Positions 1-7,704 of a stretch of DNA of 64,000 nt are shown here, in pieces. The number at the start of each line of letters is the position of its first letter. The stretch's first letter is position 1. Position numbers and translations under genes: made by a program. This DNA is from Saprospiraceae bacterium (GTDB taxonomy: Bacteria; Bacteroidota; Bacteroidia; Chitinophagales; Saprospiraceae). The notes under the pieces were generated by a model, which was given only the letters and a program-made list of their open reading frames with translations, ran no database searches and was not told where the DNA came from. The stretch lies in NCBI GenBank assembly GCA_019187365.1, contig JABARE010000001.1, positions 62,001 to 126,000 of the forward strand, read 5' to 3'.

Positions 1-1
1 T

Positions 2-421
2 ACCGCACAGCAGGCCCTGAGCCTGGGCTTGCGTATTGAACTTCCGGGAGGGGGGTTTGCCACCCTCACCGGAAATTATCTCAACAAACACTTCATTGAA
101 CTCAATCCCCTTAGAAGGATCCCCGAGGCGGTGGGCGAACTTGATCCGGACTCTGAATTGTTTAGCAACATCATTGCCCAGGAAGAACTTCCGCAAGCGC
201 TTTATCTGAACCTGTTTGCCATTAAATATTTCAGGTGGCTGGGGCAATCTTTTTCTGCTTCGCTCAGCGTCAACAATCTCCTCGATCGCAGAGGACTAAA
301 ATCTGGCGGATTTGAACAATACCGCTTCGACTACGAAACCCGGGACCCACGTACCTTCCCATCAAAATATTACCATTTCCAGGGTATAAATTATTACCTG
401 AGTCTAACCGCCCGTTTCTGA
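2..421 (+). CDS. TonB-dependent receptor, C-terminal fragment
   Basis: The reading frame is open from the left edge of the window (codons start at base 2), so this is the 3' end of a gene whose start lies outside. The visible 139 residues alternate polar and hydrophobic residues as in outer-membrane beta strands, contain the receptor signature SVNNLLDRRGLKSGG (an 'N-L-D' turn before the last strands), and end in Phe after an aromatic-rich last strand (YYLSLTARF), the usual signal for barrel insertion. It is followed after 1 bp by a DUF5689 lipoprotein, a common pairing in Bacteroidota. It probably imports a large substrate across the outer membrane; the substrate cannot be told from this fragment. 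Confidence 0.85.
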   Translation, partial: TAQQALSLGLRIELPGGGFATLTGNYLNKHFIELNPLRRIPEAVGELDPDSELFSNIIAQEELPQALYLNLFAIKYFRWLGQSFSASLSVNNLLDRRGLKSGGFEQYRFDYETRDPRTFPSKYYHFQGINYYLSLTARF

Positions 422-422
422 T

Positions 423-2477
423 ATGAATGTGAAAATGCCCAATTCTTACAAACTTACACGATGGATGAGCGCACTGCTCATCGGATTTGCCATTTCCTGT
501 GTGGACCGGGAATTTGATATCCCGCCTCAACCCGTAGCGGAAATTCCCTTTGCTCCCAACGCCACCATTGCCGAATTGAAGGCCCGTTATGTGACAGGCA
601 AATTTGTGACCATTGCCGACGAATTGTTGTTGCACGCCATCGTAGTTGCGGATGACCGCAGTGGTAATTTTTATAAAACCATCGTCATCCAGGATTCTAC
701 AGGTGGCATTGAACTCAAACTCAATCGCACAGGCTTGTACGCACAATTTCCGGTGGGCATGAAAATTGGTATCAGGTGCAGCGGGCTTACCATAGGCGAT
801 TACAATGGCCTGATCCAATTGGGGCAGGGGACTTATCAGAGTGGCGGCACCACTTCACTTGCCGGCATTGAAGACATTCTTATCGATCAATACATTTATC
901 CCGGTCCCCGTGGTCACCAAATTTCACCCCGGGTGCGAACCGTCAATTCGCTCACCGCCCAAGACCTCAGCACTTTGGTGCAGCTCGAGCATATGGAATT
1001 TGTTCGCGGTGAGTTGGGAAAGAGTTTTGCCGATGTTGCCGGACAACGGTCTTCCAACCTGCTGATAACCGATTGCAGCGACAACCAGATCATTTTGCGC
1101 ACCAGCAATTACGCCGATTTTGCGGCAGAGTTCGTTCCCGAAGGCAATGGAAGCATTACCTGCATTTTGGGAAAGTACCGTACAGATGCCCAGCTTTTCA
1201 TCCGCGATCTTGAGGACATCCATTTTGACGGCCCCAACTGCCAGTCGTCGGGCGGCAATTTGAAGGAGATGGCCATTCGCGATGTGCGCACCCTTTATTC
1301 CGGAGCCACTCTGCAGGCACCCGACTCGACCAAAATCATCGGGACCGTCATCTCAGATCGCGTTGAATCCAATATCACAAGCAAAAACGTAGTCCTCCAG
1401 GACGCATCCGCTGGGATTGTCGTTCGTTTTTTGTCGTCCAACACGTTTGACCTCGGAGACCTCGTGGAGCTTGATATATCGCGCCAGGAAATTTCTGAAT
1501 ACCAGGGACTGCTTCAATTGAATAACCTGGATATCTCGCGGGCCAAAAAGCTTGGTACAAACGACATGCAGCCGCGCCGCATTGCAATTGCCGATCTTTT
1601 GGCTGATTTTGAGATGCACGAATCAACATTGCTGCTGGTGGAAGATGCGACCATCGGCAAAGCCGGTGGTACCAATTACTCCGGGATCTGCACGCTCACG
1701 GACGCAACGGGATCTATAGACCTCTTTACGCAGTCTTATGCATCTTTTGCCGGTATGAGTTTTCCTGTGGGCAAAGTCAGTGTCGTTGGAATTGCCGGGC
1801 AGGGTGGAAATTTGCAGGCGAAACAGTTGTCAATTCGCAAGCCAGACGATGTGTCGGGAGGAAGCCAGGGTGGGGCAGAGCTCATCGGCATACTCGACCT
1901 GAGACATTCCTATCCTGGATCCACTACTGCAGTGAGTGGAAACAAAATACTGCGTTGTACGGTGATCAGCGATCGCACCCAGGAAAATACAACAGGTCGC
2001 AACGCCCACGTCCAGGATCAGACCGGAGGTATAGTGTTGCGATTTACTGCGAATCATACTTACTCGTTGGGCGACTCGATCGAAGTCGATATTTCCGGAC
2101 AGGAGTTTACCGAATTTCAGGGTCTGCTCGAGATCAATAACCTTCCCTCCGATCGCGTGAAGACGTTGGGCAAAGGCGGGGTGACTCCCAAGACGTTTGA
2201 CGTCGCGGGCGTCCTGGCCAATTTTGAAGACCTCGAATCTACCCTGGTCCAAATTGAGCAGGTGGGCATCACGAAAGTCAGTGGTGCGACTTATTCCGGA
2301 ACATGCTTGCTTGAAGATGGGACGGGTCAAATGGATTTATATACCCGGACCGCCGCATTGTTTGCCAACGAAAATTTCCCCGCAGGCAAAGTGCGCCTGG
2401 TAGGCATAGTGAATCAGGGCGGCACGGCCATGACCATGCAGATCAGCATCCGCAGTACGGCTGACGTCCAACCCTGA
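423..2477 (+). CDS. DUF5689-type lipoprotein with tandem OB-like repeats
   Basis: A 684-residue surface lipoprotein: the N-terminal hydrophobic stretch ends in a lipobox with Cys26 (GFAISC). Residues about 45-270 match the DUF5689 pattern (ATIAELKARY near the start, then IVIQDSTGGIELKL), a family accompanying TonB-dependent receptors in Bacteroidota and thought to act with them at the outer membrane. Residues about 281-475 and 485-680 are two tandem copies of one module of about 195 residues; each contains TVISDR, a VQD(Q/A)..GGIVLRF-like strand, DSIEVDISGQEF-like and LDLF/MDLYT strands, which suggests OB-fold nucleic-acid or ligand-binding barrels. It starts 1 bp after the receptor stop, so the two are co-transcribed. 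The exact ligand is unknown; nuclease-associated domains are sometimes fused to this family but none is visible here. Confidence 0.8.
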   Translation: MNVKMPNSYKLTRWMSALLIGFAISCVDREFDIPPQPVAEIPFAPNATIAELKARYVTGKFVTIADELLLHAIVVADDRSGNFYKTIVIQDSTGGIELKLNRTGLYAQFPVGMKIGIRCSGLTIGDYNGLIQLGQGTYQSGGTTSLAGIEDILIDQYIYPGPRGHQISPRVRTVNSLTAQDLSTLVQLEHMEFVRGELGKSFADVAGQRSSNLLITDCSDNQIILRTSNYADFAAEFVPEGNGSITCILGKYRTDAQLFIRDLEDIHFDGPNCQSSGGNLKEMAIRDVRTLYSGATLQAPDSTKIIGTVISDRVESNITSKNVVLQDASAGIVVRFLSSNTFDLGDLVELDISRQEISEYQGLLQLNNLDISRAKKLGTNDMQPRRIAIADLLADFEMHESTLLLVEDATIGKAGGTNYSGICTLTDATGSIDLFTQSYASFAGMSFPVGKVSVVGIAGQGGNLQAKQLSIRKPDDVSGGSQGGAELIGILDLRHSYPGSTTAVSGNKILRCTVISDRTQENTTGRNAHVQDQTGGIVLRFTANHTYSLGDSIEVDISGQEFTEFQGLLEINNLPSDRVKTLGKGGVTPKTFDVAGVLANFEDLESTLVQIEQVGITKVSGATYSGTCLLEDGTGQMDLYTRTAALFANENFPAGKVRLVGIVNQGGTAMTMQISIRSTADVQP

Positions 2478-2483
2478 GGTCAA

Positions 2484-3215
2484 GTGGCCAAATCCGGCAA
2501 CCCGGAATTTGTCTTCCAGGAGTTTACTCTACTGACGGATGCGGCAGTCTTTCCGGTCACTACGGATTCTATACTGATAGGAAGCTGGGCCCGGCTCGAC
2601 GGCGTCGAGAGGGCGGTAGACTTTGGATGCGGAAGTGGACTGCTTGCTTTAATGCTTGCACAGCGCTTAACCTCGGGCTTCGAAGTTTATGCATTCGACA
2701 GCGATCCCACAAGCGTTTCACTGGCGCAGATGAATTTTGAACGATCATCTTGGGCAAAGGACTTGCATTGTATGCAATGGGACCTTGGCTTTCCAATGGA
2801 CCAAGGCGTGCCGCTGGAGTATAACAGCCAGGACCTCATCATATGCAATCCTCCTTATTTCAGCCGCAATGTTTTGCCTGCTAGTGGGCACAGGAGGCGA
2901 AACCGACACCAGTTGACCTTTACGTTAGAAAATCTGGCGCTACGGGCATGCGATCTCCTGAATTCACACGGCAGGCTGTCTGTCGTACTTCCGCCGTCCG
3001 GAGAATCCCAACTTTCCAAGGCGATGAGTAGGTACGGATTCGTATTGCAACGACGGTGTCCTGTAATTCATGCACCTGGAATGCCCGAGTTGTGCTGCCT
3101 TGCTGAATACGTTCGCCCGCCGGCTGACTGCGAGTTTTCACATTTGACCTTGTTCGATTTGGAGGGCAATAAAACCCCTGAGTTTGCCCTGTTGACACAG
3201 GAGTTTTATCCCTGA
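2484..3215 (+). CDS. trmN6: tRNA1(Val) (adenine37-N6)-methyltransferase-like
   Basis: A 243-residue SAM-dependent methyltransferase, close to the usual length of the YfiC/TrmN6 family that methylates N6 of adenine 37 in valine tRNA. The SAM site is VDFGCGSGLLAL at about residues 41-52 and the N6-adenine motif NPPY follows in LIICNPPYFS at about 119-128. The N-terminal FVFQEFTLL..AVFPVTTDSILIGSWA resembles the family's F..K.F.I......M.V.TD...LG.W. The start chosen is GTG at 2484, 6 bp after the upstream lipoprotein, probably translationally coupled to it. rRNA or protein N6 methyltransferases share NPPY, but the compact length and the TDS-LGSW segment favour TrmN6. Confidence 0.82.
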   Translation: MAKSGNPEFVFQEFTLLTDAAVFPVTTDSILIGSWARLDGVERAVDFGCGSGLLALMLAQRLTSGFEVYAFDSDPTSVSLAQMNFERSSWAKDLHCMQWDLGFPMDQGVPLEYNSQDLIICNPPYFSRNVLPASGHRRRNRHQLTFTLENLALRACDLLNSHGRLSVVLPPSGESQLSKAMSRYGFVLQRRCPVIHAPGMPELCCLAEYVRPPADCEFSHLTLFDLEGNKTPEFALLTQEFYP

Positions 3216-3249
3216 TTGCCCTGGCTGTGCTGGCACGAGGGGTAATCAG
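3212..3249. terminator. inverted repeat between convergent genes
   Basis: Arms CTGATTGCCC and GGGGTAATCAG pair over about 10 bp (one G-U), and a smaller GTGC-TG-GCAC hairpin sits in the loop. It lies over the stop of the methyltransferase gene and faces the 3' end of the convergent MATE gene, as a bidirectional terminator would. There is no T-run on either side, so intrinsic termination is uncertain. Confidence 0.3.
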
Positions 3250-3274
3250 TTCAGGGTGTTATTCGAGGTGCATT

Positions 3275-4603
3275 TTAGTTAGCTTCATGAACCTTCTCGG
3301 TGCTGATGTGAATAAAGCGTCGCAGAAGCAAGACACCCATAAAGCTGAGGCATAAGATGAAACCCACCCATACGCCTGTAACTTCCCATCCCACGACAAC
3401 ACCGAGGAAGTAACCGGCGGGAATTCCCAGGAACCAATAGCAGAGGGTTGTGTACAGCGTTGGCATCCGGATGTCCTGGACACCCCTCAGGATGCCCATG
3501 CCTACGGCTTGCAAGCTGTCGCCGATCTGAAAAGCGGCAGCGAGGCAAAACAAAATGGAGGACTGATGAATGACTGCTGACTCCTCAGTGAAGATGCGGG
3601 GGATCCAGTTCCGGAAAACGATAAAGCAAACGGCACAAAAGAATCCATAAACCATGGCCAGCTTTAAAGCAGCCATCCCTTCGGAACGCACCCGGCCGGA
3701 ATTGCCCATCCCGTAGGCTTCCCCTACCCGGATGGAGCCGGCAGAAGACAATCCTATGGATACCATAAAAGCCATCGCGGCCACGGAGAGCGAGATTTGA
3801 TGGGCCGCCTGCTGCACAGGGCCAAACCACCCGACGACGATTCCAAGGAGAACAAATGCGCCAATTTCACTGCAATATTGCCATGCCGAAGGAAGTGCCA
3901 GACGGGCAATCTTGAACTGTGTGGCTTTAACTAACGATCGTTCGATTAAACGGTATTTTGAAAAAGTCGAATTTTTAAAAACATAGATGCCTATGGCCAC
4001 GGCGACCAGAAGCCTGGCCAACAGCGTGGCGATGCCGGCGCCCTCGAGTCCCAATGCCGGGAACCCAAATTTGCCGTAGATGAAAAGGTAGTTGAGCCCT
4101 GCGTTTAGCGGGATGGATGCCAGCGATAACAACATGGGAACCCGGGTATGTTGAAGGCCATCACAGAATTGCTTGATGCTCAAAAAAGCGGTCATGGGTA
4201 CGATCGACCAGAGCATCCAGTTCAGATAGGGGCGCCCCAGTCTGGCAACTTCGGGATCCTGACGAAGGTGGAAAATGACGTCACCGCCAAGGTAAAATGG
4301 AACGACAAGCAAAAGGCTGATCGCCAGATTAAGCACCAGGGCATTGTTGAGCAGGGTACCACAGGCTTCGGGTTTCTGCGAACCGCGTAGCTCGGCGACA
4401 AGCGGCGCAATGGCTACGGTAAACCCAATGCATACGACAAAAGGCAAACCGATGAGATTGTTGACCAGGGAGGCTGCAGCCAGGTTGTAATAACTCAACT
4501 GACTCACCATGGCGGAATCAATCAGGTTGATGGCCATTTGTGACAAGTTTCCGAGAATGATGGGAAATGCCAGGTGAAGCAGCGCTTTGTTTGTAGGGTT
4601 CAG
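3275..4603 (-). CDS. MATE family multidrug/Na+ antiporter
   Basis: An inner-membrane exporter of the MATE family, about 440 residues with 12 predicted helices, expected to expel organic cations using a Na+ or proton gradient. Helix 1 carries the family pattern LLHLAFPIILGNLSQMAINL followed by DSAMVSQLS. The next in-frame conventional start is a TTG at 4546, but that would remove helix 1; the frame continues upstream and encodes NPTNKALLHLAFPIILG, preceded by no ATG, GTG or TTG before a stop codon. I therefore place the start provisionally at CTG 4603, which is inference. The gene lies directly downstream of a strong minus-strand terminator, so it needs its own promoter inside a very short space, or low-level read-through. 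Confidence 0.8.
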   Translation of the reverse strand: MNPTNKALLHLAFPIILGNLSQMAINLIDSAMVSQLSYYNLAAASLVNNLIGLPFVVCIGFTVAIAPLVAELRGSQKPEACGTLLNNALVLNLAISLLLVVPFYLGGDVIFHLRQDPEVARLGRPYLNWMLWSIVPMTAFLSIKQFCDGLQHTRVPMLLSLASIPLNAGLNYLFIYGKFGFPALGLEGAGIATLLARLLVAVAIGIYVFKNSTFSKYRLIERSLVKATQFKIARLALPSAWQYCSEIGAFVLLGIVVGWFGPVQQAAHQISLSVAAMAFMVSIGLSSAGSIRVGEAYGMGNSGRVRSEGMAALKLAMVYGFFCAVCFIVFRNWIPRIFTEESAVIHQSSILFCLAAAFQIGDSLQAVGMGILRGVQDIRMPTLYTTLCYWFLGIPAGYFLGVVVGWEVTGVWVGFILCLSFMGVLLLRRFIHISTEKVHEAN

Positions 4604-4629
4604 ATCGGGGAAATAAGGCAGATGAATAA

Positions 4630-4670
4630 AAAAAAATGGGTTTGCCGTTTAGTTCGAGCCGGCAAACCCA
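4630..4670 (-). terminator. Rho-independent terminator of the small HTH gene
   Basis: On the minus strand an 11-bp perfect stem (TGGGTTTGCCG / CGGCAAACCCA, 4637-4647 and 4660-4670) is followed by nine T residues. It sits 32 bp after the stop of the 81-residue DNA-binding protein and just before the MATE gene. Confidence 0.85.
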
Positions 4671-4701
4671 CAAAAATAGGTAAGGTATTCGATGTCAGGG
4701 C

Positions 4702-4947
4702 TTAGTTCGCCCCGCTGCTTTCCGAGATGATTCTTTTAGCAAGATTGAGTATCGTTTCGTCTTCAATGTGGACGATGCCGCCGTTGGGACCAGGCTGTAT
4801 GTGATTCCCCGTATTTTCAAGGTGATGTGCGCCAAAATAATTCCGCACCGTTTGTTCGTCTAGATTGAGTTCCTCTGCAATGCGTTTGATGCTGCCAGTA
4901 GGCAGGTTGTGTTTGATCTGTCTGAGCTCGTCTAAGGTGAGGTTCAT
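4702..4947 (-). CDS. small helix-turn-helix DNA-binding protein
   Basis: An 81-residue protein. Residues about 4-40 form a plausible helix-turn-helix (LDELRQIKHNLP, then SIKRIAEELNLDEQTVRNYF) in which the second helix looks like a recognition helix; the remainder (GPNGGIVHIEDETILNLAKRII) resembles the C-terminal tail of small Bacteroidota proteins annotated as DNA-binding. It is monocistronic: a strong terminator follows and about 310 bp separate it from the alanine dehydrogenase gene. Target genes are unknown. The fold call is fairly safe, the regulatory role is inference. Confidence 0.75.
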   Translation of the reverse strand: MNLTLDELRQIKHNLPTGSIKRIAEELNLDEQTVRNYFGAHHLENTGNHIQPGPNGGIVHIEDETILNLAKRIISESSGAN

Positions 4948-5259
4948 AAGGTATGAGATTTTGGTGAGTAATTGTGCATCCGGTTTTCGCGATGAATGTA
5001 GTACGACATTGGATGATCTACAAATATTCTAAACAAAAAAATTTCAGAAAAGATTGCGCAAGGTGCCAGAAGCTGATCTTTTGCCGGTGTTACAATGCGG
5101 AATGGGAGCGCCCGGCAAACCATAGACCTCAACAACCGGGGCATTAGGGCAATTGTAAAATTTTCAAAATCAAGGCAATGTAGATGAAGAGGCAGGCATA
5201 CAGCGCCTTCTTGCCAGAGTAAGCCACTGGGGAAAAAGCGAGGGTCGAAGGAAGAAGGC
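4948..5259. other. 312-bp spacer with no gene
   Basis: This stretch separates the start of the small HTH gene from the 3' end of alanine dehydrogenase, both on the minus strand. An open minus-strand frame crosses it and runs into the 3' part of the dehydrogenase, but its product is low-complexity and unlike any protein I know, so I do not call it. The promoter of the HTH gene should lie here (an A+T-rich segment near 5015-5045), though no clean TAnnTTTG element is present. Confidence 0.5.
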
Positions 5260-6372
5260 CTAGAGGAAATTCTCCACGGGATGATAGGGCAGACCGAAAG
5301 CTTCAGCCACGCCGCGATAAACGACCTTCCCGCGAATGACATTCAAACCCAGTGCCAATGGTTTGCTGTCCTGACAAGCTTTTTGCCAGCCTTTGTCTGC
5401 AAGTTGGATGGCAAAAGGCAATGTGGCATTGGTGAGCGCCAGGGTAGAGGTAAAGGGCACGGCGCCAGGCATATTGGCTACACAGTAATGGACGACCTCA
5501 TCGATGATAAAAATGGGGTCGTCGTGGGTGGTTGGACGGCTGGTTTCCATACACCCACCCTGGTCGATGGCTACATCCACGAGCACCGTTCCGGGCTGCA
5601 TGGTGGCGAGCATATCGCGCGTAATCAGGCTGGGGGCTTTTGCTCCCGGGATGAGGACCGCACCGACAATGAGATCGTGTGTGCGGATGAGGTTGCGTAT
5701 GGTGAGCTCGTTGGAATACATCGTACAGACGTTGGAGGGGAGTACGTCGGCCAAATAGCGCAACCTGGGTAAGTTGACGTCGAGTATGGTTACCTGGGCG
5801 CCCATGCCGGCGGCCATTTTTGCTGCCTGTGTGCCGACAATTCCGCCTCCGAGAACCAGTACTTTAGCCGGGGGTACTCCCGGTACACCTCCGAGCAGGA
5901 TACCCTTGCCCTTTTGTGGCTTTTCCAAAAATTTGGCTCCCTCCTGGATTGCCATCCTGCCCGCCACTTCCGACATGGGTATCAGCAATGGCAAACTGCG
6001 GTCGGGAAGCTCCACGGTCTCGTAGGCAAGGCATACAGCACCGCGGTCGATCATCGCCCTCGTCAATGGTTCGTAAGAGGCAAAGTGAAAATAGGTAAAG
6101 ATCAACTGATCGGGCCGGATCAGGCGGTATTCAGATTCTATGGGCTCTTTGACTTTGACGATCATTTCAGCCCGCTGGTATACTGACTCCAGGTCTGATA
6201 GGATGGAGGCGCCCGCCTCCTGGTACATCTGATCGGAAAAACCACTGCCATCTCCGGCAGTCGACTGTACAAACACCGTGTGGCCACGCTTACACAATTC
6301 CAGCGCGCCGGCTGGGGTGAGGGCAACGCGATTTTCGTTGCTCTTGATTTCCTTGGGTACACCAATGATCAT
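5260..6372 (-). CDS. ald: alanine dehydrogenase
   Basis: NAD-dependent L-alanine dehydrogenase (L-alanine to pyruvate plus ammonia), cytosolic. The 370-residue length equals the family norm. The start MIIGVPKEIKSNENRVALTP is diagnostic. Catalytic Lys75 (VKVKEP), His96 (TYFHF) and Asp270 (VDVAIDQGG) all fall at the canonical positions, and the NAD site GGGIVG is at residues 175-180. It is monocistronic. A TAATTTCG element at 6395-6402 on the minus strand, 23 bp before ATG, may be its -7 box. Together with the glutamate dehydrogenase and Lrp genes at 14.7-16.7 kb it points to amino-acid use as carbon and nitrogen source. Confidence 0.96.
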   Translation of the reverse strand: MIIGVPKEIKSNENRVALTPAGALELCKRGHTVFVQSTAGDGSGFSDQMYQEAGASILSDLESVYQRAEMIVKVKEPIESEYRLIRPDQLIFTYFHFASYEPLTRAMIDRGAVCLAYETVELPDRSLPLLIPMSEVAGRMAIQEGAKFLEKPQKGKGILLGGVPGVPPAKVLVLGGGIVGTQAAKMAAGMGAQVTILDVNLPRLRYLADVLPSNVCTMYSNELTIRNLIRTHDLIVGAVLIPGAKAPSLITRDMLATMQPGTVLVDVAIDQGGCMETSRPTTHDDPIFIIDEVVHYCVANMPGAVPFTSTLALTNATLPFAIQLADKGWQKACQDSKPLALGLNVIRGKVVYRGVAEAFGLPYHPVENFL

Positions 6373-6429
6373 GTTGGGATTGGTTGAAACGGGGCGAAAT
6401 TACAACAGAAGCGCATATGGCCATCTCCC

Positions 6430-6463
6430 CAAAAAAAGATAGCCCGTATACGGTTATACGGGC
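6430..6463 (-). terminator. hairpin terminator, copy 1
   Basis: A 9-bp perfect stem (GCCCGTATA, 6442-6450, with TATACGGGC, 6455-6463) and a 4-nt loop. On the minus strand it is followed by TATCTTTTTTT, the arrangement of an intrinsic terminator. It stands between the mqnD 3' end and ald. Confidence 0.7.
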
Positions 6464-6470
6464 AAATCTT

Positions 6471-6497
6471 CATTTAATAACCAAAACTCAAAACTCG
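6471..6497 (+). repeat. leader-like motif TTTAATAACCAAAACT, copy 1
   Basis: CATTTAATAACCAAAACTCAA is shared almost exactly with the copy at 6639-6658 and closely resembles the segment just before the start codon of the giant secreted protein at 32213 (CTTAATAGCCAAAACTCAAT). Here it is followed by an ATG at 6498 whose frame stops after five codons. I read it as an orphan 5' leader; function unknown. Confidence 0.5.
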
Positions 6498-6590
6498 ATG
6501 ATTGTATCCCAATAACCGTGCCAACTTTGAGGCAAACGGGTCGATTCTCCAAACGTTTGTTACTTATGGCGAAGCCCTAATTTGGGTGGG

Positions 6591-6625
6591 CCATAAATAA
6601 AAATGCTCGTGACGTTTCACGAGCA
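6591..6625 (-). terminator. hairpin terminator, copy 2
   Basis: A 9-bp perfect stem (TGCTCGTGA, 6604-6612, with TCACGAGCA, 6617-6625) and a 4-nt loop, the same geometry as the copy at 6442-6463 but different sequence. On the minus strand it is followed by TTTTTATTTATGG. It is the first intrinsic terminator met by transcripts leaving mqnD. Confidence 0.7.
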
Positions 6626-6638
6626 AAAACGAATTTTA

Positions 6639-6658
6639 CATTTAATAACCAAAACTTA
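6639..6658 (+). repeat. leader-like motif TTTAATAACCAAAACT, copy 2
   Basis: CATTTAATAACCAAAACTTA repeats the motif at 6471 with the same placement 13 bp after a hairpin. The next ATG (about 6669) is followed at once by a stop codon, so no protein is made from it. Confidence 0.5.
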
Positions 6659-6868
6659 CACAGTACAAATGTAATATAGTTGATGATATAATTACATATG
6701 TATATAGCTTTTTAATAATTGTTTATATAGATTTATAATATATAATGTGTAAATAATTAATAGATAATATAATACATATATTAATTAATAATTATAGATT
6801 AAAATATTTTATTTTGTTTAGTCGGTTCTCCCCGCTCTTTCCGGTTTCGGTGGGTTCCTTCCTCCTCG

Positions 6869-7699
6869 TCAACCGTGGTAAAACAGATCCGGGGGCAGCT
6901 CCCGGCCGGGAGAAACGTTGGCCGCCAAGGTGCGGACGGCTGCTTCCCCTTTTGTACCCAGATTTCGGGTATAGCTGTTGACATAGAGCGCAATGTGCTT
7001 GCGGATGGCTTCGTCGTCCATTTCTGCGGCATGGCGGCGAATGAAGTCCTCCAGGGCATTCCCTCCACATTGAGCAAGGTCGATGCTCAAAGACAGTCCG
7101 GACGCCACCAAAGCTTTGCTAGATTCCGGCAGACTGCGCCGGATGGCTATCAGTCCAAGTGGTATCGGGGTACCACTCCTGCGGGTCCAGATTTCTCCGA
7201 GGTCGGCCACCAGGCTTAGACCTTTAGCGGCATAGCTGAAGCGGGTTTCGTGGATGAGGACACCGGCGTCTGCAGCCCCGGAGAGCACCGCTTCTTCAAT
7301 CTCTGAAAACCGCACATATTCAATATTCTCAACTCCCGGATAAACAGAGTGGAAGAGGTAACTCGCCGTAGTATCGGCTCCGGGCAGCGCAACGCGCCAG
7401 CTCCCCCGGCCTGTAATTTCAGGAGATTTTGCAACGAGCAGAGGACCGCAATCATCGCCAAGAGCAGCACCGCAGTGCAGCACCTGGTAGGCATCTGCCA
7501 TGCGCGGAACCATAACAGCGCTGATTTTGATCAGGTCATGTCCGCCCCTCACTGCAAGCGAATTCAGTTCCTGGATGTCGCAAAAATCAACCGTAGACAG
7601 GTCTGGAGCGGGTTTGCCAGTCAGTCCGAGCAACCATGGACCAAATACATGGGTGTCGTTGGGGCAGGGAGAAATCGCTACTTTTAAGCTTGATAACAC
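6869..7699 (-). CDS. mqnD: 1,4-dihydroxy-6-naphthoate synthase
   Basis: MqnD converts cyclic dehypoxanthine futalosine to 1,4-dihydroxy-6-naphthoate, the last dedicated ring-forming step of the futalosine route to menaquinone. The 276-residue product has the family's N-terminal SPCPNDTHVF at residues 10-19, the periplasmic-binding-protein-like fold pattern LIKISAV and GCGPLL-like GDDCGPLLV, and ILIHE-like VLIHETRF. The start taken is GTG at 7699, five bases from the divergent pseudouridine synthase start at 7705, so the two promoters must reach into each other's coding region. Two tandem hairpin terminators lie downstream. The UbiD-family gene at 49.6 kb probably acts later in the same pathway, and menaquinol would feed the ACIII operon at 52.5 kb. 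Confidence 0.93.
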   Translation of the reverse strand: MLSSLKVAISPCPNDTHVFGPWLLGLTGKPAPDLSTVDFCDIQELNSLAVRGGHDLIKISAVMVPRMADAYQVLHCGAALGDDCGPLLVAKSPEITGRGSWRVALPGADTTASYLFHSVYPGVENIEYVRFSEIEEAVLSGAADAGVLIHETRFSYAAKGLSLVADLGEIWTRRSGTPIPLGLIAIRRSLPESSKALVASGLSLSIDLAQCGGNALEDFIRRHAAEMDDEAIRKHIALYVNSYTRNLGTKGEAAVRTLAANVSPGRELPPDLFYHG

Positions 7700-7704
7700 G
7701 TTGT

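Larger units (their letters stand above)
6373..6868. other. 496-bp hairpin-rich, AT-rich spacer
   Basis: No credible gene. From left to right it holds the probable ald promoter, a first hairpin with a minus-strand T-run (6430-6463), a leader-like motif (6471-6497), about 100 bp of ordinary sequence, a second hairpin of identical geometry (6591-6625), a second leader-like motif (6639-6658), and then about 150 bp that are almost pure A+T (about 6666-6815) up to the 3' end of mqnD. The two hairpin-plus-motif units look like duplicates. Confidence 0.7.

Noticed and set aside
270..818. Minus-strand frame over the TonB receptor end and DUF5689 start
   Set aside because: Antisense to two well-supported genes.
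4944..5342. Minus-strand frame of 132 codons between the small HTH gene and ald
   Set aside because: Overlaps the ald 3' end in a different frame, has no family resemblance and poor composition; listed as a spacer instead.
6373..6868. A riboswitch or small protein gene
   Set aside because: No frame longer than five codons follows the leader motifs and no known riboswitch core was recognised; kept as a finding of unexplained repeats rather than a feature with a function.
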